Positions 12,030 through 23,340 of a stretch of DNA of 64,000 nucleotides are shown here, in pieces; positions within the stretch are counted from its first letter, which is position 1; the number at the start of each line of letters is the position of its first letter. The stretch comes from Cryptomeria japonica (taxonomy: Eukaryota; Streptophyta; Pinopsida; Cupressales; Cupressaceae). The stretch spans positions 532,742,291 to 532,806,290 of the forward strand of contig NC_081409.1 of the NCBI RefSeq assembly GCF_030272615.1, written 5' to 3'. Position numbers and translations under genes: made by a program. The notes under the pieces were generated by a model. The model saw only the letters and a list, made by a program, of their open reading frames with translations. It searched no databases and was not told the DNA's origin.

Positions 12030-12580
12030 TAAGTAAAGGTATGAAGGGACTACATTCTCACAAGGTTAAATCTTAAACAGTTCCTATTTTAGTATGTATT
12101 GAATTCAAAATCTACATAGTAAGATGTAGTAGTAAGTTTGAAATTCTATCAAAGTCTTTTGGAGCACTTTACAGGAAATCTGTCAAGTCAGTGAATTCAG
12201 GAAGCTTGTCAAGTCAGTATATGAAGGAAATTTGGTTACTCGGTTAAAGTGCAAAAAGGGAAAGAAAGTTAAGTAGAATCAAGTGCATTTAATGTCTTTG
12301 ACCTAACTTGCACGGAGCCCGATAAGGTTTATTATGTACTTAAAGCATTCTTTGAGGTCATTTTCATTCACCAAGTTTTTGAGAAGTAGAGCAGAGCAAA
12401 TCAAGGTGATCAAACCATCTTCAAAGTGAAATCTAAGGTATTTACATCAAATCTCATCGCATTGCTAAGCTGGTTGACCGAACTCATTAAGTTGTTATTA
12501 TCTGCTAAGTGTGAAGCGTCTGTCGTTTGTTAAGTTCTCAAACCCTAAGGTTCCTGTGTCAATTTTTATCTGAAATCAAA
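12030..12580 (+). promoter_or_regulatory. Gag-ORF2 spacer of element C
   Basis: Shares GCATTTAATG (12285-12294, 296 nt before the ORF2 ATG, the same distance as in B), a TATA-like GGTTTATTATG near 12326, and AAGGTATT (12435-12442). It lacks a clear TTAGGGTTT. Confidence 0.35.
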
Positions 12581-14996
12581 ATGGTACCTAAGATCCAAGA
12601 CCCCATTGTTGTCAAGAATGTAGAGAAGCCCTCACTAAAATACTCTTTGACTCCCAAAATTGCATCTGAACTGGATGACAAAACTGCCTTTTCACTCATC
12701 CCGGATCGAGTCTTGTTAGTTGAGGATGTGAGATTCTTCACCAAATGCCGTGTTGAAGAACTTGATCATGTTGAGATCAAAGATGCATATGATGAATTGT
12801 GCATAGATGGTAAAATGGATAGCAAGTATGAGCACATCAAAATCAAGGGATTGACTGAAGCCCTAACCTATCACCATGTGTTCAAACCTCAATGGGTCAA
12901 GTTTGTACTAACCTGAGTGCATGATGATTTCATGTGGCTACAAGAGCAATCGTTTAAGATCACTAAAGAAATCATTCATCTGATCACCAGTTATCCTATC
13001 TATGATCATGCCTGAGCATAGAAAATGATATCACAAAAGGAATTGATTAGTTTGACTGGAGTAGAATCTGATTGCAGAGCTCTGAAGTTGAACAATGTCA
13101 CTAATCCTGAACTCAAATTTTCCATTAGAGTAATTGGTTACTATTTCTTCCAATCGGCAAGGGAAAATAGAACTTGTTTGAAAATCTGAACACAATCAGG
13201 AAGCCAAAGAAGAACAACTCGGCAAATACTCTAAAGTTTGGATCACTACTTGTATGTATGTTTTTCTACTTTGAGAAATTTTTTCCAATAGTTGGTAAAG
13301 TTGTTTGGGACCTACACCGACCAATCACCCATCAGATCAATGACTTCATCAAGAAGTTAGGTGATAAATTTAATGATATAATGGATGATTAATTCAGCAA
13401 GTTCCGAGAGAAAATGCATAACAGGTACCGGATTCCACCCTAGCTAGTAGAAAAATACAAAGATGAAATATGTTTTGAAGTCGACACCGATTACTATTAT
13501 GTGAATGTTGTGGAACCGAGGACTCAATATTTGCCACCTATGGGTTACAAGACTGATTTTGATATCACACAATAGAAAATCGATGCATTTTTGACACTAC
13601 CAAGGCATACTACCGCGCTGAGGTATGGAACCTATGAAGAGGTGAAAGAAAAAGTAAAGATGAGCATTGTAGTACCCAAAGCTACAAGGAAGGCATCAAA
13701 GATGATTAAGGCATTAACTGAGAAATTCAGAGAAGAGTCTTCCTCCACACCTATCAAAGGCATTCTAGCCATCACCAAAGAGAAGAAAGAAGCCCAAGAA
13801 GTAGCCATAACACTTAGCACCGAATTGCCTAAGGGAAAAGTGTTGAAGAGAAAGAAACAGGACACTTCAATGGCCCTACCTACTCCTCCAACAAAGAGAC
13901 CTAACACAAGGGCATCTGCTGCATCACTGAGTAAGAAACAAAAGACTGTTGTCATTCCTAAGGTAACTAGAACTTACAAGAAATCTACTCGGAGACTCAT
14001 TTGCCAAAAGAGTCGAGTGATACCGAATCTGAAGATGCAAGTAAATTTCAGATTGTGAAAAGCAAGAAGGTAGATGTACATAGTGTAGAAATTTTTTGTA
14101 ATAATTTGAAGGAATATGGTGGATTTGGTGGATTCAGATTTGTCAAATATGAATCCAGATCTACTGATGAAAAGAGGCAAATTGAAGAAGCTGTCATTTG
14201 CACACTTCTAAAATTTTGAGTGGTCCCATTAGAAGTATGTAATTCTATTCCTAAGGAATTATATGCACATATTGAAACTAGATGGCACTATGCCCCAGAC
14301 TCGGAGAAACAGATCAAAGAAAGAAGTCTGGTGCATCTCTTTCCTAATATGTCGGTTGATGAAATAAAAGAACATCTGACAAACAACCAAACACAATTTA
14401 CAGTAAAACAAAAGGCCTTGAAATTGATGAATGGCCTATATATAGAAGTGGAGAAGGAAACAAAAGAGAAATGGTAGGACATCTTTCAAAGAAAGAATGC
14501 TAGTGAACAATCTATAGTGGAAATAACCGATGTCATCGACCAAGAGCCTGATGTCACCGAGCAAGACCCTGCTGACACCATTCAAATAGATGAAGATATC
14601 ATGGATGCAGAGGCACCTGAACAAGAAATGATAGAAGGCAATGCTTATGCAAAACTTGTCTCTAGTGAATCTAATTTGGAACAAGTTTAGCCTTACCCAC
14701 CGATCAATCAACCTACTACAACTAAAGCTCCTCAGGATACAAATGAAGGCACCGAAGGTCAAAAGTCTACAACAGAAGGTAATTCACAAAAACAAACCTC
14801 TCAAGCACCTTTTAGTACGAAAAATGTTACAGCTGAGACACCAAGCACCGAGACACCGAAGGACACTACCGAGGCTAAAGAAACTGACCAAAGTGTTGTC
14901 TCTACCAAGCAACCTACTGAGGGTCCTCAAGCCTCTCAAGCTATTATAGTGGTTCACCCAGTGAAAGAACCGAGTAGTGAACAGAGGAAAGAATAG
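12581..14996 (+). pseudogene. ORF2 of element C
   Basis: Same unknown family as ORF2 of B, E and F. The start ATG at 12581 begins MVPKIQDP. Block 1 (12680-13060) carries IPDRVLLVEDVRFF and CRVEELDHVE. Block 2 (13174-13390) carries LKFGSLLVCMFFYFEKFFP. A basic, Thr/Pro-rich linker spans 13640-13990. Block 3 (14050-14400) has SEKQIKERSLVHLFPN, comparable with the end of block 3 in B (EHFPNVSNSEL). The C-terminal part (14500-14996) is acidic and Thr/Glu/Pro-rich, and the fourth block of B, E and F is not found. Stops at 12914, 13390 and 14218 and frameshifts break it. Most divergent of the four copies. Confidence 0.55.
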
Positions 14997-15188
14997 TGAT
15001 TATAGAGTATTGATCACCGAGCACACATAATCAAAGTTTTGTATAGCATATTGATAAGGGGAGTATATTTGATTATACTATTTCATTGACTAATGTATAT
15101 ACTATATGTTTAGTCAAATTTTGTAAAGTATACAGATTTGTGAGTAACAACTTTGAAAGTAGTTTTGTCAAACATCTCAACTAATGTC

Positions 15189-15199
15189 AAAAGGGGAGA
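15189..15199 (+). other. Polypurine tract of element C
   Basis: AAAAGGGGAGA immediately before the LTR start at 15201. Confidence 0.85.
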
Positions 15200-15200
15200 T

Positions 15201-16384
15201 TGTTATAACTTATCAAATTGCCATCAGTTTTATATCCAAAGTCATTCTATATACTCTAGTCGGTTACTACTACCAAAATATTTAGTAGGTATGAACAGTC
15301 TAGTCAGTTATAGAAGGAAAACAGTCACAAAGCCCAGTATACACTGAGTTGTCTACCGAGTGTTATTTCATGTCTACCGAGTAGTAAAGATAATACACCG
15401 AGTGAAACGTGTTACCAGATTCATTGAACCTAGACACACATATGAAAATGTGTTACAAGATCGAGGCACATAGAACCGTTATCGCATTGGAAATTGCACA
15501 TATAGATTTTGTATAATTTTGAGGTCATCTAACCAATGAAATATTTTGCATGGTTATTCATTCAAGAAATCATGTTTGTAAGATCGAAGCAATGAATCAG
15601 ATCATCGACATAAGAAATCTATTTATACAACATGAATTTAGGGTTAGAGATATATGTGAATGAGAGAAATGTGTGTGCATATGTGTATGAAGCAAGACTT
15701 ATGTGATACATGAGAAATCACAGAGTATTATGACTATTACAGAGACACAGAGGTCACCGAGAAGGTTTTTAGAGAAAAGTCAAAGAACAGAGTAAACAGA
15801 AGGGTTTACCGAGTTACTTTATGAGTTACCGAGGCATTCTATAAGCAAGGTAATCTTATTTTGAGCACATAGAATTTGCTACAACATTTCAGATGTAAAG
15901 TTGCAGATATTTGTAAAGTGTTATTGTAATATTTTGAAGTTGTAAGAGAAACCTTTAACAGGGTAAAAGACTCTAATCAAGTCTATAAATTGTAAAGCCT
16001 CTAACCAGGTGCAACATTTATATAAAGTGTTGTAAAATCCTTTAGCAAGGTAGATCTAACAGATCTTGTTACTCCTAACAAGTAAGCTATCAGAAATAGC
16101 TAAATATGTAGCTCTAACCGAGCACTCTTTATTATTGCAATAGTGAAGTTGTGGGTGCCATCCCCACCGTAGTTTTTCTCTCTAAACAAGAGTTTCTGCA
16201 TAACCAAAATATGTGTTATGGAGTGAATCATGTATGATTGTTACTTATTTATTTTAGCTTTATGTTATGTTACAACAGTTTTTGGTTTATGCATATACAG
16301 TAAAGATATTGTTGATAAAAGGATTTGAAGTAATAATTCACCCCTCCCCTCTCAGTGCATTAGCTTTCCATATTGGGCCTAACA
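15201..16384 (+). repeat. 3' LTR of element C
   Basis: Starts TGTTA and ends TAACA, a perfect 5 bp terminal inverted repeat. It carries AGATTCATTGAACCTAG (15418-15434), a TATA-like ATTTATACAA (15621-15630), CCT..AGG units (15950-16090) and a degenerate U5 block with GTTTTTCTC and TGTGTTATGG (16168-16222). A C-rich tract with CTCTCAGTG precedes the end. Confidence 0.85.
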
Positions 16385-17424
16385 TTTAGGTTTGACTTTC
16401 TAATCCATTGTTTTGAGAATTCTTGCTTAACCTCTTCAACTTTTTCTTTACCTTTCAAGCTAGAAATTTTGTTGTTTGTCGGTGATCCTTTACTTCTCTA
16501 GAATTTTGCAATATGCCCAATCTTGTTACATGCATAACAAGTCACATTATTCTTCTGAATAGCTTTCCCATAACCTATGCCAGTTTGTGTTCTACATTGA
16601 TTAGATAGGTGTCTAAATCTTCCACAAACATAACATCTCACATTCATTCTGCAATTTTCAGAGTTGTGACCAACTTTGTTGCATTTTGAACATTGACTGA
16701 TGGGTGTGTTGATATTTTGATAATTTCTAGATCTACATTCATTTTCTCTATGACCATACTTATTACAGTTAAAGCATTTTCCATTGAATTTATAAGAATT
16801 AGGTTGCCTTACCAGTTTGCTATGATCCTGTGTGTTTTCAGTACCGGAGCTTTCACCGACTTCAAAGCCAATTCCAGAAGTGTCACCTTTAGGTTTTTGA
16901 TTCTTCAACAAGTTACCAAGTTCCTCTGAGCTTTTCTTGAATTTTTCTTTATGTTGATTTGCAATATCTAGTTCTCTTTCTAAGACTTCTTTCTACCTCA
17001 TCAGTTCATTAGAGTCATTCTGAGTGTGGATCAGATCTGTCTTCAATAAATCATTTTCATAACTAAGTCTTGTGTTTTCATTTGCAACATCACTTAGTTT
17101 TCTGGTCAAATCTTCTTCATTCTTCTTTCTATCTTCAATTTATTTACAAAATCTCATAGTCATATCCTGCATCTCATTCTTTGTTGTCATGTTCTCTTGT
17201 TTCAGCTTATTTATCATATCATTAAGAGTTTCTTTTTCATCATTCTCATTTTGCATCTTTTCACAAGGTTCTCTTCTCTTGTTTCTTGAAATGGTAAGAT
17301 TTTCTTGAAGTGCCTGAATGATATCCTGAACTCCTTTTAGATCATCTTCTAATTTGATATTTTTCATTTTCTCTGCATCATAGTCTAAAAGAGCTGCTTC
17401 TAGTTGCTTCATCAGATTTTCCAT
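16385..17424 (-). pseudogene. gag: Gag-like protein of element D with four knuckles
   Basis: The start ATG at 17424 gives MENLMKQLEAALLDYD, a coiled-coil region rich in Glu, Lys and Asn (17424-16920), then a run of CCHC motifs in 16911-16498: CFNCNKYGHRENEC, CSKCNKVGHNSENC, CYVCGRFRHLSNQC (an Arg where Gly is usual), and CYACNKIGHIAKF, where the frame ends in a stop instead of the last Cys. Stops also break the coiled-coil half. The coil plus four knuckles matches the plan of the B/E/F gags, but the sequence is only distantly similar, so D is a separate lineage. Function inferred: RNA packaging in the particle. Confidence 0.65.
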
Positions 17425-17480
17425 ATTTACCAGTGTCAAGATCTTCCTCAAGCTATTAGGCTTCTGAAAATAGAGGACCA

Positions 17481-17493
17481 AGCTCTGATACCA
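17481..17493 (-). other. Primer-binding site of element D
   Basis: The minus strand reads TGGTATCAGAGCT, the initiator-Met tRNA complement apart from the last base, next to the LTR end. Confidence 0.85.
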
Positions 17494-17495
17494 AT

Positions 17496-18292
17496 TATTA
17501 GGATTCCCACAGATACTGAGAGGGGGGGTGAATCAGTATCTAACCGGTGAATTGAATTTCTTAACTTAAAACATGTAGAACATATTATAACAGTGTACCG
17601 GTATGCAAGAAATAATGCAATAAATGGAATTAAAAGCAACCACATGAAAAACACACCATAACACAATGATTTAATGAGGAAACCCAATGTGGGAAAAACC
17701 TTGGTGCGATTTGTGACCCACAATATTCACTTATTGGCCAATAAGAGAATATTACTGCTACAAGAGGGGCCTATACATGCAGGAAGGCCAACTGCCTAGA
17801 GCTCTCTACTCAATGGGAAGTCTCACTAACTTACAATGATGGATTATACAAACCCAGTATCTTGTACTGCTTCAGGATAGGATCTATAATGCCAGATCTA
17901 GTACCGGTTTTTTCTTTGCTTCTTACATAAACCCTTAACCTATAATTCGCATAATAGGTCTGCCTTATTTTGCCTAAATATGATCTTCTTACTTACTTAC
18001 AAATGTTCTACAATGATCTATCTTATATAAGAGTCATTTTACAATGATGCCAAGTCAGCTTACAAAGATTTTACAATAATAAACAAAATACAATATAACA
18101 AAAATCATGTCGGCCTTTGTGCCGGTATGCTTCCTTTCTCTGCCGGTGCCGGTGGTCTGAGTGTCAGTGTAGAGTCTGATCTTGCTAGTGCTGGTGTAAT
18201 GCCTTGCTGGTGCCATAGGATTGTAAGGTTGCCATCAATGACAAAACCTTCAATCACCTACATTGTCTCATTGGAGTGTGCATATGCCAACA
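17496..18292 (-). repeat. 5' LTR of element D
   Basis: The minus strand starts TGTTGGCATATGC at 18292 and ends TAATA at 17496, which is TAACA with one C-to-T change. The U5 block is well preserved at 17643-17703 (minus strand: GGTTTTTCCC, TTGGGTTTCC, TTGTGTTATGGTG). At about 800 bp it is the shortest LTR here. Confidence 0.8.
18021..18032 (-). promoter_or_regulatory. TATA box in LTR of element D
   Basis: The minus strand reads CTCTTATATAAGA within the LTR, a reasonable promoter position. Confidence 0.5.
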
Positions 18293-19208
18293 AGGTAACC
18301 CATGAGGCCCAATAAAAATGCTCCAAAATTGACTCCAGGAGTTGATTTAACCCTTTGAAAGTCCACCTAAAGTTAACCTATGGGTCAACTCTAAGTTGAC
18401 CCTCCTTATGGCTCATTATCCTAGATTTCTTGGAACCTTCAAGGATAATTTAGAAACATATCAATTAAACAAAAAAGCAAATCTCTCAAAAAGGTGACAT
18501 GACAATTGCCAACACAACATACAACATATGTGTCAAGTGACTACAAAATAATTCCACATCACAAATACACACATGGCAATTGTCCCTTGAATGATTTAAA
18601 CAATTTAATAAATACAATTTACACACATGCAAACATTTACATTTATGAATAAAATACAATACATACGGGGTGTTGTCTCTCCAAATAGACAACCCCTAGT
18701 TTTACGAACGTACATAGGCCTAGGCTTGATTCTCCATAATGTTTCCATGGTCACATGGATAATTTTCTTGTGCATCTCAATTACACATTAGTACTTTCCA
18801 ATAGCCTCATATAATAATAAACACAAAATAAGAATACAAATCAATCACTCTGCATACAATTGACATCATACAAATCAATTTACCATATATCAAAGAAAAT
18901 CCACATAAGCAATTATCATAGTCCTCATAAACTCAATCCATTCATAAGATATGCATCATATTTCTAGCATCATAATAAAATCCTACAATTCAAATAATGA
19001 CCTACACCATCTCAATGTTATCCTATTCTATAATCATATAAAATTCTATATCCACAATGCATAGAAATGAACCATCGATATATCAATGTTATCCAATTCC
19101 TGGGATCATATAAAGTTCTATATCCATAATGCATAAAAATAAAGAATCCATAATAGTTCCAACATGAAAAACACTAAAATGCTAGGATGGGTCGGGGTAG
19201 GGCCTCAC
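18293..19208. other. Unassigned stretch, possibly part of a minus-strand LTR
   Basis: No ORF of note. A degenerate direct repeat of 71 bp period begins CAATGTTATCC at 19013 and again at 19084. The right end, read on the minus strand, begins TGTGAGGCCCTACCC, a start typical of plant Gypsy LTRs. The other end was not identified. Confidence 0.35.
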
Positions 19209-19718
19209 AGATACAGTCAAGTTAGCTCATGAAACTGTAAAGAGAGAGGCTAAGGAGAAGCAAGAGTTAATGAATAAGTTTAAAAATCTTTTTCATGACT
19301 ATAATATAGTTCAATAGAAATATGTGGAACTACAAACAAAAGTACATCTTCTTGAGCAAAGACAACAAGGAGCATCTTATTTAGCTCTTGCCATTGCATC
19401 AGCCCTATCAACATCCAAGTCCCCACCAGTCTCACATACAGGTACAACAACTCAATTAGATAGTGACAATGATGCTCCTATAATATCGCTAGATCCTTAA
19501 AATGGCGATGAGCTTGAACCCACACAATCTACTGACCCAACTAGAGCTCAAATTTTAGAAAGGATTGGTGAGTTGGAGAAAAAGCTAAAGGAGTAAGAGG
19601 GTCAATTTTCCAGTAAGCAGAGGGAAATAGTTAGCTCTATTTTAATTCACTTAAATGAGAAAGTAAAGAAAAGGTTGAGTAGTGTGCATTCTTTATACTT
19701 TTAATTATTTAATGCTAT
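19209..19718 (+). pseudogene. Fragment of coding block G
   Basis: Closely matches 33385-33896 in the same orientation (KEKQELMNKF, then CVELQTKV-like sequence, a Ser/Pro linker and ILERI.ELEKKLKE). The fragment starts right after the TGTGAGG-type LTR end and stops at AATGCTAT, where element E's 5' LTR begins. It contains several stops. It is the left flank into which E inserted. Confidence 0.6.
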
Positions 19719-22700
19719 TGTCGGCATTTGACTGAACCAATAAAGATTGTTATTGTTATGCAACCAGTATATGATTTGTTAGTGATTGTGATGAAGAGAT
19801 TGAGATTCATGTTCGATGAGAGTTTTGTGTTGTCATTGATGGCAATACTAGTTTTGTAGTTATTTATGTCTTAGAAGCCAACCTGTAAGGTTTAACTAGT
19901 ACAAAAGGCAGTTTTACAGAGAACCAGTAATTAGGATCTCAACCAGTAAACTAAGATAGAGTTGCATTCTAACAAACGGTACAGGCAATTCATGAAGAGT
20001 TGGATGATGTGGTTTCACAATGATGATGATGAAGGTATTTGGAGATAAGTTCACAACCACAGTGGTAGATTTAACTGGATGAGCGAGATTTGATTTACAA
20101 AATAGACAAACTAATAGAACACTTAACTGGTAGTAATTTAGTCACTTAAATAGGTAACACAACACAAGTTTTAATTTGTTATGTCGGTGGCTGACATATG
20201 TAAAGCATGTGATGAAAGTTTTTCTAGATTCATTGAATCTAGGAAATTGTTCCAAGGTTGTACATGACTAAATGTAAATGTTTATAAAAAGTGTGATGAG
20301 GTATAAAGTTGATATGTGTGTGAAGAGAGAATTCATGAGGGAATATTGTGAATATGATCATGCAGTGATTAGGGAAGTTCTGTAATGAAGTGTTGTTGAT
20401 GTTTTAAGGATCAGAAGTGGATCTTATCAGACACAGAAGGTGTTACTTGAAGATTGGTGCAGGAGCACCTAGCTTCATTCTCAGCTTTATTTTCATCTCA
20501 GGTTTGATTTTTGTTGTTTTAAGTTGGAAAGTGGTTTAGGATTTTTTTGAAGTTGTTCTAGGTTGTTTTGATGAGTTTTGAACTCATTATGGAGTTTTGG
20601 TTTCTTGTTTTCATCTTTTTGCTCAAAGTTGCCAATTTGGTGTTGCTTGGCAAAATGATGGAAAAATGAGTTTTTTTTGTGGTTTTTGTTTTGAAAAGGT
20701 TTTAGACATGTTTTATGCTTGGGTTTAAGGTATGAGAAGTATTTTTAGGTGAGGGTTAGTTTTGGAGGTCAATCTTGCATTTTCTAGGCACCAAAAGTTG
20801 TCATTTAGGCATCAAAATGTCAAAATTATGTGCCCTTGGACATGTACCTGTTCATATAGGAGGTTAACCAACTTGGAGAGGTATTTAATCTCCTGTTTTA
20901 ACTATTGTAAGGGTTGATCATTCAAAGTTAAGAAGCATTTTGCAAACTTACACTAGTTTTTTGGGTTTTTCTCTAGTTTTTGGCTCCACGTGAACAACAG
21001 TCCATACACCACCTGTACTTGGCCATACTATTCTTGCATTTTCAGTTTCTAATATGTTTCCTTAAACTTTTCCCTTTGGTGGAATTTGATTTTATCAAGT
21101 TTTGAGTTTGTGGCAAAATTAGTTTGATTTGACAGTTTCACTGCCTTGTCTAGGAATTGGCAAGGATGCTTGACCAACTTGATTTCTTGGAGTCCTAAAA
21201 TGGTCATGGCTTCCCAAGAACTAGTTGGTCAACTTTTAGACTATGTAAATACATGTTTTGTTTTCAAGAATGCAGGTGTAAGGAGTTTTTGTGGCCATTA
21301 AGCCCTAGGCAAGTGTGGCATTTGGCTAGGGTCTTGAAGGAATTTAATGCTTTGCTTTCCTGTAGCAAGTGCATTTAAAAGTTGAACAGACTTGCCTTGA
21401 TGAAGAATTTTTTATGCCAAGGCAAAGAGGATTTCTAAGCCATGAGGAGATTGTTTGCAAGTTTACTTTGTGAAAATAATGTAAAAAATAGTAAGTCACT
21501 GTTTTACAATCAATTTTCTTGCATTAGCCTACTCTCCATCATGCACTGGAGCTTGTAAGGTTATTATACCTCCTTCTAATTGCTTGTGAACAAGAACAAG
21601 GAGTGTTCTTGATGTTAACTAAGGGTTTGAAGTTTCCAAGATCAATCAATTATCTTTGAGGCAAGACTTGAAATGCAAACTTGTTGTCACAGTCAATTAG
21701 GACTGAGTTTTTACTTTTTCCTTGAAGTTATACATGTATTCTTCTCCTTCCAAATCATAGGTATGAAGGAAAATAAGTCAACAAAGATTTAGCCTTGTTA
21801 AGGAGCACTAAACAAACTTTTTGTGAGGAGTTCTAATAGTGAAAGTGCAGGTCACAGTGAACTACAAAAAAAATAGTGAAAGACAAAGGGCAGCAACAGT
21901 CAACTTGACAGTGAATTAATTCCATTTTGTAATTGCCTAATGCTTGTATGCAAGGCTAACATGACTCTTCTTTTCTTCTAGATGGTAGACATGTTCACAT
22001 GTTGAATGTAATTGGTTTTGTTTGCAAATGATGTGTTTGAAAGGGGCAACATTGGAAAAGTTGTAAAATGTTGCATTTTCCTTATAAGCAACTTTTTGTA
22101 AAAACTTGTGTTTCAAACTTTTAAGTGTAAATCTTCTTATTTGTGGCCTAAATAGTCAGTAGTAGGGTGGCACTAAGGCCTCTTGTCAATATTGGAGGTT
22201 TATAGTTTGGATCTTGGTTTTTCACCATCAAAACCCTTCAAAACCCTCCTTTTTCACCCATTTTTGGTACAGTCATGGAGAAGGCCTGAGGGACCTTGAA
22301 ACTTTATGAATCTTCAAGTATTCCCAAAAGGGTACCCAAAAATGTAAATTTTTTGTTCTGGAAGTCCATTGGTTGAACAGGGTGAGCACAAAACCCCTAA
22401 TGGAGGGCTAATTACCTAGTAGCCCGTTTTAGGCCTAAAACCAAGTTTTTGTCAAATTGGGTAAGAAAGTGAAGGTTGCAAAGCATGAAATCCAACAAAA
22501 CAAGTTGAAACAGGTCAATCTAATATGAATTAAACCTATTTGGTGAGTTTGGCTTCATAAGATGGTTTTGGAGCCCTTGGAAGGATGCCATCAAACTAGG
22601 GAGTTGGAGCTTTTGAGTAGCCAAGAAGAGTTTGACATAGGGAGGTGGAGCAAGGTGAGTTATTAGACTACCTTTGATCTATTTGCACTCTAACCTTGGT

Positions 22701-23278
22701 GTTTACACCTTGAAAATAGTAAGGAACTTTTGCCAAGCAAACATACTAATCACCTAACAACCACCCAGCACTTTCCTTCCCTATCAAAGATCTTGTCACT
22801 GTTGTTTTCCTAATAGTTTGCAGTAAAAAAATCCCCTAACCAGGTAGGTCCTAACATGCCTTAAATATGTAAATCCCCTAACATGGTAGCTTTGAATCAG
22901 AGTCTCAAATCTTCTTGCGAGGTTGATCCTAACAGCTCATTGCTCCTAATTGGGCTTATCATACAAATACCCTAACCGGGTGACTCTTAACCGGATCTAC
23001 TCCTAACAGGGCATAGTTGTAAGACCTGAACCAGTCAAGCTTTCCATTCTACAAATAGTAAATCTTGCGGGTACTAACTCCCCCCAGGGTTTTTCCCTTT
23101 TGGGTTTTTCAGTTATAATCTCTTGTGTTATGTGGAATTTTTTTATTGGGCATTTTCTTATGTGGTGATATTTCTCATATGCTTGATAAGTTTTAAGTTA
23201 TTAAAGTTGGTTATCATATTTATATTATTTTTGCTTGCACTAATACACCCCCCCTCTCAATGCCTTATAAGTTCATCA
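19719..23278 (+). repeat. 5' LTR of element E, split by an insertion
   Basis: LTR parts are 19719-20454 and 22792-23278, about 1.22 kb together, matching the 3' LTR. It starts TGTCGGC (TGTTGGC in the 3' copy). It has the palindrome AGATTCATTGAATCT (20226-20240), TTTATAAAAA (20281-20290), the CCT..AGG array (22820-23030) and the U5 block (23088-23135). Confidence 0.9.
20455..22786. mobile_element. Probable solo LTR inside E's 5' LTR
   Basis: A 2332 bp insertion that starts TG (TGGTGCAGGAGCACC), ends CA (CCCTATCA) and is flanked by AAGAT on both sides (20450-20454 and 22787-22791). Comparison with E's 3' LTR shows that the two flanks are contiguous in the uninterrupted copy. It contains no ORF. 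These features fit a solo LTR of a long-LTR element, probably Gypsy. Orientation is not determined. Confidence 0.75.
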
Positions 23279-23280
23279 AT

Positions 23281-23293
23281 TGGTATCAAAGTC
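23281..23293 (+). other. Primer-binding site of element E
   Basis: TGGTATCAAAGTC, a mutated form of TGGTATCAGAGCC, two bases after the LTR end. Confidence 0.8.
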
Positions 23294-23340
23294 AACCTTC
23301 TTTGAGGCCTAACCACTTGAGAATAATTCCTAAGGCAATC

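Larger units (their letters stand above)
11859..16384 (+). mobile_element. Element C: 5'-truncated relative of B, E and F
   Basis: It has the last gag knuckle, the gag-ORF2 spacer, a full-span ORF2, a polypurine tract and a 3' LTR. The 5' LTR, primer-binding site and most of gag are missing. It joins element D at 16384/16385. Its LTR starts TGTTATAAC and ends CCTAACA, unlike B, E and F, so it is a separate lineage with the same coding plan. Confidence 0.75.
16385..18292 (-). mobile_element. Element D: 5' part of a minus-strand LTR element
   Basis: Read on the minus strand: LTR, primer-binding site, then gag, cut off where element C's LTR ends at 16384. No ORF2 or pol remains. The tail-to-tail junction with C suggests that C landed in D or that both were joined by a deletion. 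Confidence 0.7.

Noticed and set aside
20455-22786. Host gene or intron inside E's 5' LTR
   Set aside because: No ORF, and the exact 5 bp duplications with TG..CA ends fit an LTR insertion better.
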